Assembly (NCBI RefSeq): GCF_037893185.1
Contig: NZ_CP140772.1
Span: 992,001-1,056,000, forward strand
Source: Chitinophaga sp. 180180018-3
Lineage (GTDB): Bacteria; Bacteroidota; Bacteroidia; Chitinophagales; Chitinophagaceae
Direction of reading: 5' to 3'
DNA length: 64,000 nucleotides
Part shown: in pieces, positions 9,615 through 18,374 of the stretch
Layout of the letters: every line of letters begins with the position of its first letter
Position numbering within the stretch: the stretch's first letter is position 1
Notes under the pieces: generated by a model
Database searches by the model: none
What the model was told of the DNA's origin: nothing
What the model saw: the letters and a program-made list of their open reading frames with translations, nothing else
Made by a program: the position numbers and the translations under genes

Positions 9615-9747
9615 AGAAATTACGAATCAGGAATGAAGAATTAAGAATTATACGCGAAGATTTTAGCGAAGATAAGGCGTATTAAAGTTTATCCACTTAG
9701 ATCTTCGCGTATAATTCTTAATTCTTCATTCCTGATTCGTAATTTCT
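9615..9747. repeat. Perfect 47-bp inverted repeat with 39-nt loop (palindrome A)
   Basis: The left arm 9615-9661 and right arm 9701-9747 are exact reverse complements over 47 bp. The inner ends carry the motif CGCGAAGAT / ATCTTCGCG, which is shared with the palindromes near 10.7 and 20.3 kb. The arms are built from TTAAGAATT-like text. It lies between the AraC-type regulator and the cupin gene and could form a very stable hairpin in RNA. It is far longer than a normal terminator and has no T-run. Confidence 0.9.
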
Positions 9748-9761
9748 AACAAGGGCGCCAA

Positions 9762-10598
9762 TCAACTTGCTACCGCTACATTTGTAACCGGTAGCTTCGC
9801 TATAGTGGCCGCCGCACTTGGCATAAACCAGGATGCTTCATGATCGAACAGCAGGTAGTCTTTTATGAAACGGGCCTGGTTGTAGTGAGCAGTTGGTGTA
9901 ACAGGTGTTTGCCATTGAGGCAGGTTTAGATTTCTTAACGCGCTAAGCGCAGTTTTGTAACGGATCATCCGGGCATAGAGTTGCGGAGGCAATCCTACAA
10001 TAGTGCTGAAGATCCTTTCCAGCGTGGGGCGGGAAAGTCCGTAGCGGGCAGTCAGATCGTTCATGGCAATATTCCCCTGCATCATCAGCATATAATCAAC
10101 GATATCGTCTATTGTTTTCAAATCGCCGGAGTGAGTAGCAAGCGACTCCAGGCAAGCCTTGTCCAGCACTGCTTCCACAGTAGCCGTATCTTCCGCAGGC
10201 GCAAGGGCATCTGCCAACTGGCTCCAGTGATGCTGACCGGCAGCACAAAGATTACGGAAATAGTTGGTGAAGCCGCCGGCTTCCATACCCAGTAAACGAT
10301 AGCAGCCATAAGCGTTCAGCTGTACCACCACTGCCCTAACCGGCCCCTGTACCTGCAACTGGAATGCGCAGGTCAGATGCCCGAGCACAGAGCAGGCAGG
10401 TAATGTAAACGCCTTGTGATTTACCGGCCGTACTTCCGCCTTCCCTTCAAGCATAAAGATCATGTACTGATCTCCTAATGCAAAAAGGTTTTGTGGCAGC
10501 TGGATAATTCCCCTGGTATCATCTTTCCAGTAATAGTATTGCTTAACAAATGGCCGCAAAGCATCCGCGGGATGACAGATATGGAAGTTCATAGGCAC
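9762..10598 (-). CDS. AraC family transcriptional regulator
   Basis: The product is 278 aa. The N-terminal ligand-sensing part opens with FVKQYYYWKDD, a pattern common in Bacteroidota AraC proteins with a DUF6597-type sensor. The C-terminal DNA-binding region (about 170-235) has two helix-turn-helix units: NIAMNDLTARYGLSRPTLER and the helix after VGLPPQLYARMIRYKTAL. It probably senses a small molecule and controls adjacent genes, the cupin being the nearest candidate. Hairpin repeats lie on both sides of the gene. Confidence 0.88.
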   Translation of the reverse strand: MPMNFHICHPADALRPFVKQYYYWKDDTRGIIQLPQNLFALGDQYMIFMLEGKAEVRPVNHKAFTLPACSVLGHLTCAFQLQVQGPVRAVVVQLNAYGCYRLLGMEAGGFTNYFRNLCAAGQHHWSQLADALAPAEDTATVEAVLDKACLESLATHSGDLKTIDDIVDYMLMMQGNIAMNDLTARYGLSRPTLERIFSTIVGLPPQLYARMIRYKTALSALRNLNLPQWQTPVTPTAHYNQARFIKDYLLFDHEASWFMPSAAATIAKLPVTNVAVAS

Positions 10599-10655
10599 AA
10601 GTTTAGGATATTGTAAATATAAGTAGATTATTTCATATTACGAAATTCTTATTAA

Positions 10656-10766
10656 TGAAGAATAGGGAATGTGGAATTAAGAAAGAAGGCGAAGATAGTA
10701 ACGAAGTTTGATCTTCGCGTTTACTATCTCCGCCTTCTTTCTTAATTCTTTATTCCCTATTCTTAA
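10656..10766. repeat. Imperfect long inverted repeat (palindrome B)
   Basis: The left arm (about 10656-10701) and right arm (about 10721-10766) pair over 46 bp with about five mismatches. The core between them contains CGAAG-TTTGAT-CTTCG and can fold further. The segment 10706-10730 is the exact reverse complement of 25 bp inside palindrome C near 20.3 kb. It lies between the S9 peptidase and AraC genes. Confidence 0.85.
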
Positions 10767-10769
10767 CTC

Positions 10770-13604
10770 CTAAAACCCCCAGTTCACACCCTTTTCCGTT
10801 GCTGGTATGCCGCTTTCCAGCCATTGGGGAGCTGGTTCGCCTTTCAGGAAGTGGTCGAAAAACTGTTGTTCTCTGCGCTGGATATCCTTCCGGTTCTGGC
10901 GCTGTATGAGGTTGTGGGCTTCGTTATTGTAATTCAGCAGCCATACGGGTTTGCCTAAACGACGGAGACCAGTGAATAATTCGATGCCCTGATACCAGGG
11001 TACTGCACCGTCGGCGTCGTTCGACATGATAGCCAGTGGCGTGGTAACTCGCGGAAGGTGGAAGAGCGGAGAATTTTCGATGTATAATTCCGGCTTCTCC
11101 CATAAGGTAGCACCGATACGACTTTGAGAGTGTTCGTACTGAAATTGCCGGTTCATGCCGCTTTCCCAGCGGATACCGCCATAGGCGCTGGTCATGTTGG
11201 CAACCGGTGCCCCAGCCCAGGCGGCTTTAAACAGATCTGTTTGAGTGACGAGGTAGGCCACCTGGTAGCCGCCCCAGCTCTGGCCCTGTATGCCCATATG
11301 TTTGCCATCTGCCCAGGGGTGTCTGGCCAGATCCTGGGCGGCGCTCACGATGTAATCGTAGGCGCTTTTCCCCGGATGCCCGTTTTCGTAGGTGATATCA
11401 GGCGCAAACACGAGGTAACCGCGACTAACAAAGAAAGAAATATTGAGTCGGGATGGGGTAGGCGCGGGTGCCTGGTAGCTGTACAATCCGTCGGTTAATT
11501 TTTCGTAGAAGTAGAAAATAACCGGGTATTGTCTGGTACTGTCGAAGTTCTCCGGTTTATAGAGGATGCCTTCGGAGGGCTTGCCGCTGAAAGTGGTCCA
11601 TTTATACAGCGAAGCAGCACCCCAGTTGTAATCCTGCTGCTGTGGATTGGTATGACTGATTTGCACGGCCGTGGCGATGGCATCTCCCGTAAAAACATCA
11701 GGCGATAATTCATACCTGCTGCGGATATAACTGTATACATTCGCAGTCCTGGCTTTTTGGAGGTCTGTATAGGCATACGGGCCTAACAGGAGCTGTTTGG
11801 GAGCGTTGGTATGATTGCCTTTGCGGGGCAGCTCCAGGGTATAAAAGCCATTGTATCTGGTACTTTCCTGGAAAGCGGAAAGCGTCAGCTGCTGCCCCTG
11901 TGCGAAGAATTTTTCTTCGGGATTCAATCGCAGGTTACGGAAACGGATCTTGTTGTTGCGGCCCTCGCCGTTGGTAATATTGACAGGTGCTGCTTTTCCG
12001 GCGGGATCGGTTTGCCAGATATCGTAGCGGTCATAGAGGTACACATAGCGGTCGTCGGCCAGCCAGCCGGCGAAGCCATATGGTTCGGGCGTATCGGGAT
12101 GATCGTCTTCCTCATCATATACCTTGGTCGGAATACCTTTACTGATGCTGGTTACAGCGCCTGAAGTATTGTTGTAACTGAACCATTCCCGGGCATTCAG
12201 GTCGTACCAGATGATATATTTTCCGGCGGGTGAGATAGTGTAGTCTCCATCCAGTTTATCGTGGATTTGTTTGCGGGATCCGTCGTTTACATTCACGAGC
12301 CAGGCAGTTTTGAGGGTACGGCCAGTCCATTGCAGGGGAATGCGTTCCCCTTTATCGGAATAGCCGAGTGCATAAGCACTGTTACCTTCTGCCGCAGTAA
12401 GGACGTTTTCCAGTTGCTGATCGCCCAGTTGCAGCAGCCGTTTGCTACCGGGATAGTATACGGCGGCATAGCTTCTCTTCAGTTCTTTGTCTGCATTTTT
12501 CAGCTGCATGGGTTGCAGGTAGTCATCTTTGTAATTCCATATATCCACCTTTGCTACTTCAAACTCTACTATGTTGGTGTCTTTCACCGGAGGAACAGGG
12601 CTGGTACCAAAGAACAGGCGCTGACCATCTTTGCTGAAACTGATGGTGCTATTGGGATTGACGGTCCATTTAGCGGGAATACCCGTACTGTTTTTGTCGG
12701 CTACTTCGAATGCACTATCCTGTCCGGGTTTGTAATAATAAAGTTTATAGAATTGTTGCAATGCTTTGGCAGAATCGCGGGTACCGAAATAAGCGGCCTG
12801 TTCTCCTTTTTCGTCGAAGGCCAGCTGTTTGTAGTCGGCGTTGCCTTTACTAATGGTATCCGCTTTACGGGTATCGGTTTGCCAGAGCAGCATTGCATTG
12901 CGGGAAAGAGAATCTTTTTTGTCGGCCGTCAGCTCAATGAGCAGGCGGTTTCCCGGCTTGCTGAAAGCATATTCCGTCACGTTCTTTACAGTATCCTGGA
13001 GGTTGGTGAGCAATTGCCGGATAATGAGCTGGCCGCTTTCATTGGCGGAGCTGTTGCTTTTGTCGTCATCGGCACGGTCGGTATCGTGCGCTTTCTGTGT
13101 TTTAGCACCCTTCCCTTTTGTGGTATCAGCAGGTGGCGCTTCCTGTAGGAAAGCCACTAAGCCGCTGCCTTTTTCCGGTGTTTTAAATGATTTTACGGAT
13201 GGAAATTTCAAGACGTTGGCCTGCCCCAATGTGATCACCGCCAGGGAATCTTTCGGCATTTCCGCCGGTTTTTTCTTCTTGATTTTTGCTTCGCGGGTAT
13301 CTTTAAAAAGCGGTTTAATACTGCATACCAGGTACCGGGAATCATTTGTAATCACCGGGTTACTGCCACGGGGAATGGTTTGATACTGGTTAGTTTTCCT
13401 GTCGTAAATCACCAGGCTTGCATCCCCTTCCTGAGGGGTAATGGTGTAAGCTACCCACTGTCCGTTGTTGCTGATCACTTTGGCGCCGATATTCTGCCAG
13501 CTGTCATATACGCTGTGATCCAGCGGTTTTTTTGCAGGTTGTTGTGCATAGGTTGATAGCGCACCACCGAGAAAAAGGGAGGTCGCGAATAGAATGTTTC
13601 TCAT
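10770..13604 (-). CDS. Secreted S9 family (prolyl oligopeptidase-type) serine peptidase
   Basis: The product is 944 aa from the ATG at 13604. That start gives a good signal peptide (MRNILFATSLFLGGALSTYAQ); the frame extends 18 codons upstream but those codons spoil the signal. The long N-terminal part is a WD/beta-propeller-like region. The C-terminal alpha/beta hydrolase carries the catalytic triad: Ser in GQSWGGYQ (about 770), Asp in NDADGAVPW (about 860) and His in NEAHNL (about 893). S9 enzymes trim oligopeptides; this one is exported, so it probably works in the periplasm. Confidence 0.9.
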   Translation of the reverse strand: MRNILFATSLFLGGALSTYAQQPAKKPLDHSVYDSWQNIGAKVISNNGQWVAYTITPQEGDASLVIYDRKTNQYQTIPRGSNPVITNDSRYLVCSIKPLFKDTREAKIKKKKPAEMPKDSLAVITLGQANVLKFPSVKSFKTPEKGSGLVAFLQEAPPADTTKGKGAKTQKAHDTDRADDDKSNSSANESGQLIIRQLLTNLQDTVKNVTEYAFSKPGNRLLIELTADKKDSLSRNAMLLWQTDTRKADTISKGNADYKQLAFDEKGEQAAYFGTRDSAKALQQFYKLYYYKPGQDSAFEVADKNSTGIPAKWTVNPNSTISFSKDGQRLFFGTSPVPPVKDTNIVEFEVAKVDIWNYKDDYLQPMQLKNADKELKRSYAAVYYPGSKRLLQLGDQQLENVLTAAEGNSAYALGYSDKGERIPLQWTGRTLKTAWLVNVNDGSRKQIHDKLDGDYTISPAGKYIIWYDLNAREWFSYNNTSGAVTSISKGIPTKVYDEEDDHPDTPEPYGFAGWLADDRYVYLYDRYDIWQTDPAGKAAPVNITNGEGRNNKIRFRNLRLNPEEKFFAQGQQLTLSAFQESTRYNGFYTLELPRKGNHTNAPKQLLLGPYAYTDLQKARTANVYSYIRSRYELSPDVFTGDAIATAVQISHTNPQQQDYNWGAASLYKWTTFSGKPSEGILYKPENFDSTRQYPVIFYFYEKLTDGLYSYQAPAPTPSRLNISFFVSRGYLVFAPDITYENGHPGKSAYDYIVSAAQDLARHPWADGKHMGIQGQSWGGYQVAYLVTQTDLFKAAWAGAPVANMTSAYGGIRWESGMNRQFQYEHSQSRIGATLWEKPELYIENSPLFHLPRVTTPLAIMSNDADGAVPWYQGIELFTGLRRLGKPVWLLNYNNEAHNLIQRQNRKDIQRREQQFFDHFLKGEPAPQWLESGIPATEKGVNWGF

Positions 13605-13616
13605 AAATGCTAAAGT

Positions 13617-13650
13617 AAAGAATTCGTAATTCCTAATTCGTAATTCTTCC
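13617..13650. repeat. Single-arm copy of the TAATTC-rich palindrome text
   Basis: The sequence repeats AATTCGTAATTC twice in a row and matches the outer arm text of palindrome A, but no opposite arm is present. It forms the last five sense codons plus the stop of the EamA transporter gene. Confidence 0.55.
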
Positions 13651-14508
13651 CCGCACAACCCTAATCATCTGCAGGCCTACGGACAATATGATACAACCCA
13701 ATCCGGCATAGAATGCGCCGTTCAGGGATTTATTTTCGTGGAAGAGGGCGAATGCCAGGATGATGCTGTAAACAGGTTCGAGGTTGAAACAAAGGTTGAC
13801 GGTGAAGGCAGAGATTTTTTTCAATGCGCTCATACTCAGGAGATACATCAGGATGGTGCAGAACCATGCCAGGATGAAGAGGTAGATAAGATCCATAGTG
13901 GAAGGGAGTATGGAAGCAACGGGGAATGCGCGGAGGTAAAATGGCAGTGCCAGACTTAATACGATAAAGCCTGTAGAAAGTTCGTAGAAGGTGATGCTGT
14001 AGGTATCGAAACGTCTGATCAGCCGTTTATTAAAGACGGTGAACAGGGCGGCGCACATGGCGGAAATCACGCCCAGGATGATACCGGTCTGGTATTGGCT
14101 GTCGAAGTGGAAGATGAGCAGTATCCCGGCCAGCGTGATGAAGCTGAGGAGCATTTCGATGGCATCAAAGCGGCGCCGGTTGATGAGTGGATCAAAGATG
14201 GCAGTGAACAGGCTGGTCAGCGAAAAGCAGACCACCCCGATGGAAACGTTGGAGTACTTAATGCTGCCGTAAAAGAACAGCCAGTGCAATGCAATCACCA
14301 CGCCGGTGCCACCGATAGGAAGAATATCTTTCCAGGGAAGTTTCTTTAAAGTGCCCTGCAACCGGAAGAGGATCAGCAGGGATATGGAGGTAATCATCAG
14401 GCGGTACCATACCAGCAGCCCTTCATTGAGGGTGATGAGTTTGCCCAAGATACCGGTGAATCCAGCCAGGAACACAGAAAGGTGCAGCTGGAGAAATGCT
14501 TTTTTCAT
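13633..14508 (-). CDS. EamA/DMT-family transporter
   Basis: The product is 291 aa with about ten hydrophobic helices in two EamA repeats, the usual drug/metabolite transporter layout. The first repeat runs from FLQLHLSVFLAGFTGILGK to about residue 135, the second from the GIILGVISAMCAALFTVFN helix to near the C-terminus. It probably exports a small metabolite across the inner membrane; the substrate is unknown. The last codons and stop lie in a copy of a dispersed repeat (13617-13650), so the C-terminus may have been replaced. Confidence 0.9.
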   Translation of the reverse strand: MKKAFLQLHLSVFLAGFTGILGKLITLNEGLLVWYRLMITSISLLILFRLQGTLKKLPWKDILPIGGTGVVIALHWLFFYGSIKYSNVSIGVVCFSLTSLFTAIFDPLINRRRFDAIEMLLSFITLAGILLIFHFDSQYQTGIILGVISAMCAALFTVFNKRLIRRFDTYSITFYELSTGFIVLSLALPFYLRAFPVASILPSTMDLIYLFILAWFCTILMYLLSMSALKKISAFTVNLCFNLEPVYSIILAFALFHENKSLNGAFYAGLGCIILSVGLQMIRVVRGRITN

Positions 14509-14526
14509 GGTCTCGCTTAATGTATA

Positions 14527-14567
14527 CAGGGATTTAACCGGGTTAGTCAGATCCGGTTAAATCCCTG
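14527..14567. repeat. Perfect 15-bp stem-loop between the EamA and glycosyltransferase genes
   Basis: CAGGGATTTAACCGG (14527-14541) pairs exactly with 14553-14567 around an 11-nt loop. There is no adjacent T-run, so it is a hairpin of terminator or mRNA-stability type rather than a classic terminator. It ends the transcript of the EamA side or protects the 3' end of the neighbouring minus-strand message. Confidence 0.7.
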
Positions 14568-14588
14568 AAATGTGCTATCGCAATCAGT

Positions 14589-15368
14589 TTAATTCTTTAC
14601 TCTTACTTTGTAGTTCCGGAAAAGGCTTTGCCATTGTATCTTCAGTACCCCCAGGATACCTTCTTTTACAATGCCTTTACTCATTTTTGAATAACCTTCT
14701 TTCCTGTCTTTAAAGGTGATAGGAACTTCTTTGATGTTAAAACCGAGCTTCCAGGCGGTAAATTTCATTTCTATCTGGAAGGCATAGCCTACAAACTGGA
14801 TCTGATCAAGATTGATGGCATCCAGTACAGCAGCGCTATAACATACAAAGCCGGCGGTGGGGTCTTTCACTGGCATCCAGGTGATCATGCCTACGTAAAT
14901 GGAGGCACCGTAAGATAACACCGCCCGGTCCCATGGCCAGTTTTCAGTTTTCCCGCCTTTTACATAGCGGGAGCCTACCGCCACATCTGCTCCTTCTTTG
15001 GTGCAGGCATCATAGAGGCGAACGAGATCTTTCGGATTATGCGAAAAGTCGGCATCCATCTCAAAGATGTACTGGTAGCCTTTTGCAAGGGCCCATTTGA
15101 AACCATGGATATAAGCTGTACCCAGCCCTTGTTTACCTGATCTTTCTTCCAGGAAAAGCTCACGGGGATGTTGTTCCTGCAATCCTTTTACGATAGCGCC
15201 GGTACCATCCGGGGAGCCATCGTCAATGATGAGGACGTGAAAGTTCTCCTGTAGGGAAAATACGGCGTCAATGATATTGCGGATATTATCCTTTTCATTG
15301 TACGTAGGAATGATGACAAGCTTTTCCAATTCAGCAGATGATATTTTTGGACTGCGAAAATAATTCAA
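14589..15368 (-). CDS. Family 2 glycosyltransferase, polyprenol-phosphate mannosyltransferase type
   Basis: The product is 259 aa. It has the GT-A/GT2 features LVIIPTYNEKDNI near residue 16, VLIIDDGSPDGT near 46, and the DxD metal site EMDADFSHN near 104. GSRYVKGG and PTAGFVCY follow, a pattern typical of DPM1-like polyprenol-phosphate mannose or glucose synthases. These make lipid-linked sugar donors at the cytoplasmic face of the membrane. No C-terminal membrane domain is present, as in short bacterial DPM1 homologues. The first Met (MNYFRS) is accepted because no later start precedes the core. Confidence 0.9.
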   Translation of the reverse strand: MNYFRSPKISSAELEKLVIIPTYNEKDNIRNIIDAVFSLQENFHVLIIDDGSPDGTGAIVKGLQEQHPRELFLEERSGKQGLGTAYIHGFKWALAKGYQYIFEMDADFSHNPKDLVRLYDACTKEGADVAVGSRYVKGGKTENWPWDRAVLSYGASIYVGMITWMPVKDPTAGFVCYSAAVLDAINLDQIQFVGYAFQIEMKFTAWKLGFNIKEVPITFKDRKEGYSKMSKGIVKEGILGVLKIQWQSLFRNYKVRVKN

Positions 15369-15401
15369 TTCCGCCGCAAGATATAATCTTCCCCGTTAAC
15401 A

Positions 15402-16175
15402 TTACATTTTTTTTAACATCATATTATGGAAGATCTCAGTGAGTTTCTTTTTCGTGTTAAGCGGGAAGTCAGCTTTCATCATCCAGTCGTAATACTGGGG
15501 CTCTGCTTTCAGTACCTCGCGTACGGAGCGGCCTTTATACTTTCCGAAGTTGAATACCTCTTGTCCGCCCTGCATAACGAGGCGGCGGGCAAAGTCGATA
15601 TAGTCTTCTTCCCGGGTGAATTCGGCCAGTGAATCGATATCCTGCTGGAGGTTATCGTAGCGGCTGAGCTGGGCTTCCAGTATCTCGTAAGTAGCAAGCG
15701 CGTCCGCTTCGGCGCTGTGAGCATTTTCCAGCTGTTTATCGCAATAGAACTTGTAAGCGGCAGCGAGGGTACGTTTTTCCATGAGGTGGAAGATACGCTG
15801 CACATCTACGAATCTGCGTTTGGAAACGTCGAAGTCAACATCCACGCGGAGGAATTCCTCTACGAGCAGGGGAATATCGAAGCGGTTGGAATTATAACCG
15901 GCCAGGTCGCAGTTATCCAGGAATTGTTTGAGTTCATGGGCAGCCTGTTTGAAGGTAGGGGCGTCTTTTATATCCTCGTCCTTGATACCATGAATTGCTG
16001 TGGATCCTGCAGGGATGGGCATTCCCGGGTTAATACGTTTTACTTTCGACTGGGTTGTTTTATCAGGAAACACTTTGATGATAGCAATTTCGATGATACG
16101 GTCAGTGGCCACATTGGTTCCGGTGGTTTCCAGATCTATCACGGCCAGCGGCCTTTTGAGGAGCAAAGAAGGCAT
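15402..16175 (-). CDS. 3'-5' exonuclease of the DnaQ/RNase T superfamily
   Basis: The product is 257 aa. The DEDD-type exonuclease residues are visible: Asp14 and Glu16 in IDLETTG, Asp in YNSNRFDIPLL (about 100), and the His/Asp of AHSAEADA (about 155-160), so it is the DEDDh subtype. The C-terminal extension GKYKGRSVREVLKAEP resembles the DUF3820-like tail of exonuclease X-type proteins. It probably acts in DNA repair or end trimming. It is 22 bp from the end of mpl on the same strand and may be co-transcribed with it. Confidence 0.9.
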   Translation of the reverse strand: MPSLLLKRPLAVIDLETTGTNVATDRIIEIAIIKVFPDKTTQSKVKRINPGMPIPAGSTAIHGIKDEDIKDAPTFKQAAHELKQFLDNCDLAGYNSNRFDIPLLVEEFLRVDVDFDVSKRRFVDVQRIFHLMEKRTLAAAYKFYCDKQLENAHSAEADALATYEILEAQLSRYDNLQQDIDSLAEFTREEDYIDFARRLVMQGGQEVFNFGKYKGRSVREVLKAEPQYYDWMMKADFPLNTKKKLTEIFHNMMLKKM

Positions 16176-16197
16176 TATACAGTATTTAGTTTTTAGT

Positions 16198-17559
16198 TTA
16201 ATTATTGGGCAGCAAAGATTTCAGTCCAGCGAAATCAAGACCATCGTACGTTCCGGAGCTCATCAGCAGCAGGTTAGTTTCGTTATATTGCTGGCTGGAG
16301 AGGAATGCTTCCAGTTTTTCCCGGTCGGTGAAAATCTGCAGATCCTGCCGGGCAAACTGCTGCCGGATCATTTCAGGATCCAGATCGGGCATCCGTTTGA
16401 TTTCCAGGGCGTGTTTGCTGTAGAATACAACCGCTACATCAGCCGGGTCCATGGCGCCTTTGTATTGTTCAAGGAAGGCGGCATTGAGGCTGCTGTAGGT
16501 ATGCAATTCGAGCACCGCAATCAGCCGGCGGCCGGGGAATTGCTGGCGGGTGGCTTCCATGGTGGCTTTCACTTTGGAAGGGGCATGGGCAAAATCGCGG
16601 TAGATCACGCAGTGGTCGTTTTTGGCGACCAGCTCCAGTCGTTTTGCGGCTCCCTTGAAAGAGGCGATGGCGGCCAGGAACTGCGCATCTGACAGTCCGA
16701 GTTCGTTGCAAACCAGTTTCGCCGCGTGAAGATTGAGCAGGTTGTGATCGCCGAATACGAGCAGGCTGGCCTGCTGATCGCCGAATGACACCCGGGTTAC
16801 GCCGTTTTCGATGGCGTGAGCGGGCAGCGCATATGGCAGCAGCTTCAGGTGGCCGGCGTTAGCTGTTACCAGTTGAACAAGCTCCTCATCTGTGCTGTTA
16901 TAGATAAGTACACTGCCAGTTTCCATCTGCCTGATAAATATGGCAAACTGCTCTTTATATATATCGTAAGTCGGAAATACGTTGATGTGGTCCCAGGCGA
17001 TACCTGTCAATACCGCGATCCTGGGATGGAGGAAGAGGAATTTAGGTTTCTTCTCTATCACAGAAGCGGGGTATTCATCCGCCTCACAAACGATGATGGG
17101 GGCGTTGGTGATATTCACGGACTGGGTAAACCCTTCGAGTTTGGCGCCTACGAGATAATCGAACTGCAGGTGATTGAATTGCAGGGCGTGCATGACCATG
17201 GCAGTAGTGGTGGTTTTACCGTGGCTGCCACCGATGGCTACGCGGGTTTTATCGCGGCTTTCCTGGTAGATGTATTCCGGGAAAGAATAAATCTTCAGTC
17301 GCAGCTCCCTGGCCCTGATCAGCTCAGGATTATCATCCCGGGCGTGCATACCGAGGATAACGGCATCCAGGTCGGGTGTTATCCGGCCGGCATTCCAGCC
17401 GGTGCTATCCGGTAAGATTCCTGCCTGCCTAAGGTTCGATAAGGCTGGTTCAAAGATCTCATCGTCGCTGCCGGTTACCTGGTAACCTTTGTTTTTGAGA
17501 GCGATGGCCAGTTGGTGCATTACGCTTCCGCCTATGGCGATAAAATGTACTTTTGTCAT
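16198..17559 (-). CDS. mpl: UDP-N-acetylmuramate:tripeptide ligase (Mpl)
   Basis: The product is 453 aa from the ATG at 17559, where the Rossmann-like motif VHFIAIGGSVMHQLAIAL begins; an in-frame Met 17 codons upstream gives an unlikely start. Mur ligase features are clear: the P-loop GGSHGKTTTTAM (about 105-116), the CEADEYPAS motif (about 170), and the RDFAHAPSKVKATM region (about 310) that distinguishes Mpl from MurC. Mpl attaches recycled L-Ala-D-Glu-meso-DAP to UDP-MurNAc, so it works in peptidoglycan recycling. It precedes the exonuclease gene. Confidence 0.93.
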   Translation of the reverse strand: MTKVHFIAIGGSVMHQLAIALKNKGYQVTGSDDEIFEPALSNLRQAGILPDSTGWNAGRITPDLDAVILGMHARDDNPELIRARELRLKIYSFPEYIYQESRDKTRVAIGGSHGKTTTTAMVMHALQFNHLQFDYLVGAKLEGFTQSVNITNAPIIVCEADEYPASVIEKKPKFLFLHPRIAVLTGIAWDHINVFPTYDIYKEQFAIFIRQMETGSVLIYNSTDEELVQLVTANAGHLKLLPYALPAHAIENGVTRVSFGDQQASLLVFGDHNLLNLHAAKLVCNELGLSDAQFLAAIASFKGAAKRLELVAKNDHCVIYRDFAHAPSKVKATMEATRQQFPGRRLIAVLELHTYSSLNAAFLEQYKGAMDPADVAVVFYSKHALEIKRMPDLDPEMIRQQFARQDLQIFTDREKLEAFLSSQQYNETNLLLMSSGTYDGLDFAGLKSLLPNN

Positions 17560-17663
17560 AACACCGAGGTATCTTCCGGATGGGTAAAACGTGGAAGGTG
17601 TTCCAGGCATGGAGGTCTCCAGTACTGCGGATATCTTCCTGTAAAAATCCGGAAATTACATTG

Positions 17664-17693
17664 TTGTTTTTTTTAATGTAATTTCTATATTTG
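17664..17693 (+). promoter_or_regulatory. Promoter with TTG-N19-TATATTTG
   Basis: TTG at 17664-17666 and TATATTTG at 17686-17693 are separated by exactly 19 bp, the Bacteroidota sigma-ABfr spacing. The first start codon downstream is at 17787. This is the best promoter match noticed in the window and should drive the small lipoprotein and ytxJ. Confidence 0.75.
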
Positions 17694-17786
17694 CAAAATA
17701 ACGTCACAAAAGACGATTAAAAAAGTTGTCGCATCATATTTCCTGTGAAAATCCGTTTTAGTCATAAATTAATTAAAACTGCCAGT

Positions 17787-17936
17787 ATGCAATCTTATGT
17801 CAGAATTTTGGGCTGCACCCTTATGGTTTGTATCTTTGCTGCCTTTTTAACATCGTGCGCAAGCCATCAGAAATTGGGATGTCCAATGAGGGGAATGGCA
17901 AAAGCGCCGGTGACAGTACATCACAAATCCTGTTAA
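17787..17936 (+). CDS. Small lipoprotein, 49 aa
   Basis: From the ATG at 17787 the product has a signal peptide ending in a lipobox-like LTSC (near residues 20-23). The remaining peptide is short and basic, with further Cys residues (GCPMRG and a C-terminal KSC). An in-frame Met 14 codons upstream would give a worse signal. The stop codon is directly followed by the ytxJ start with no spacer, suggesting translational coupling. I know no function. Two exposed thiols beside a thiol-redox gene are suggestive but not proof of a link. Confidence 0.65.
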   Translation: MQSYVRILGCTLMVCIFAAFLTSCASHQKLGCPMRGMAKAPVTVHHKSC

Positions 17937-18269
17937 ATGAATTGGAAAACGTTGACCAGTGAGGAGCAGCTGGAGGAAATCAATACCGCATCCGCCCAGG
18001 AGCCGGTAACTATTTTTAAACACAGTACGCGATGCTCTATCAGCTCCATGGCCAAAGCCAGGCTGGAAAGGGCTGGTGCACCGGAAGGGCTAACGTTTTA
18101 CTACCTGGATCTTATCTCATACCGTTCCGTATCTGATAAAATTGCTGACATGTATGGGGTCGGGCACGAGTCCCCGCAGATACTTCTCATCCGTAACGGC
18201 GAGTGCATCTATCATGAGAGCCATACCGGCATTCTGATGGACGAAATAGCCACACAGGCCGGGTTATAG
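17937..18269 (+). CDS. ytxJ: Bacillithiol-system redox-active protein YtxJ
   Basis: The product is 110 aa, a thioredoxin-fold protein with the monothiol motif FKHSTRCSISSMA, where a single Cys replaces CxxC, and the cis-Pro segment ESPQILLIRNGE. YtxJ proteins are proposed bacilliredoxins, removing bacillithiol from proteins after oxidative stress. Its presence suggests the organism makes bacillithiol, as many Bacteroidota do. It abuts the upstream lipoprotein gene and shares the promoter at 17664-17693. Confidence 0.9.
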   Translation: MNWKTLTSEEQLEEINTASAQEPVTIFKHSTRCSISSMAKARLERAGAPEGLTFYYLDLISYRSVSDKIADMYGVGHESPQILLIRNGECIYHESHTGILMDEIATQAGL

Positions 18270-18346
18270 TTTTTTGTTGCTGTTATGACGTGTGCCTGTT
18301 GCTGCCGGCAGGTATAATTTGCTGTGCTCAATAGCGGAGAATAGGC

Positions 18347-18354
18347 TAGCTTTG
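18347..18354 (+). promoter_or_regulatory. -7 box TAGCTTTG upstream of ubiX
   Basis: TAGCTTTG fits TAnnTTTG and lies 20 bp before the ubiX start codon. No good TTG is found at the 19-bp spacing, so only the -7 element is supported. Confidence 0.45.
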
Positions 18355-18374
18355 CACCAACAACAGCACAGCCA

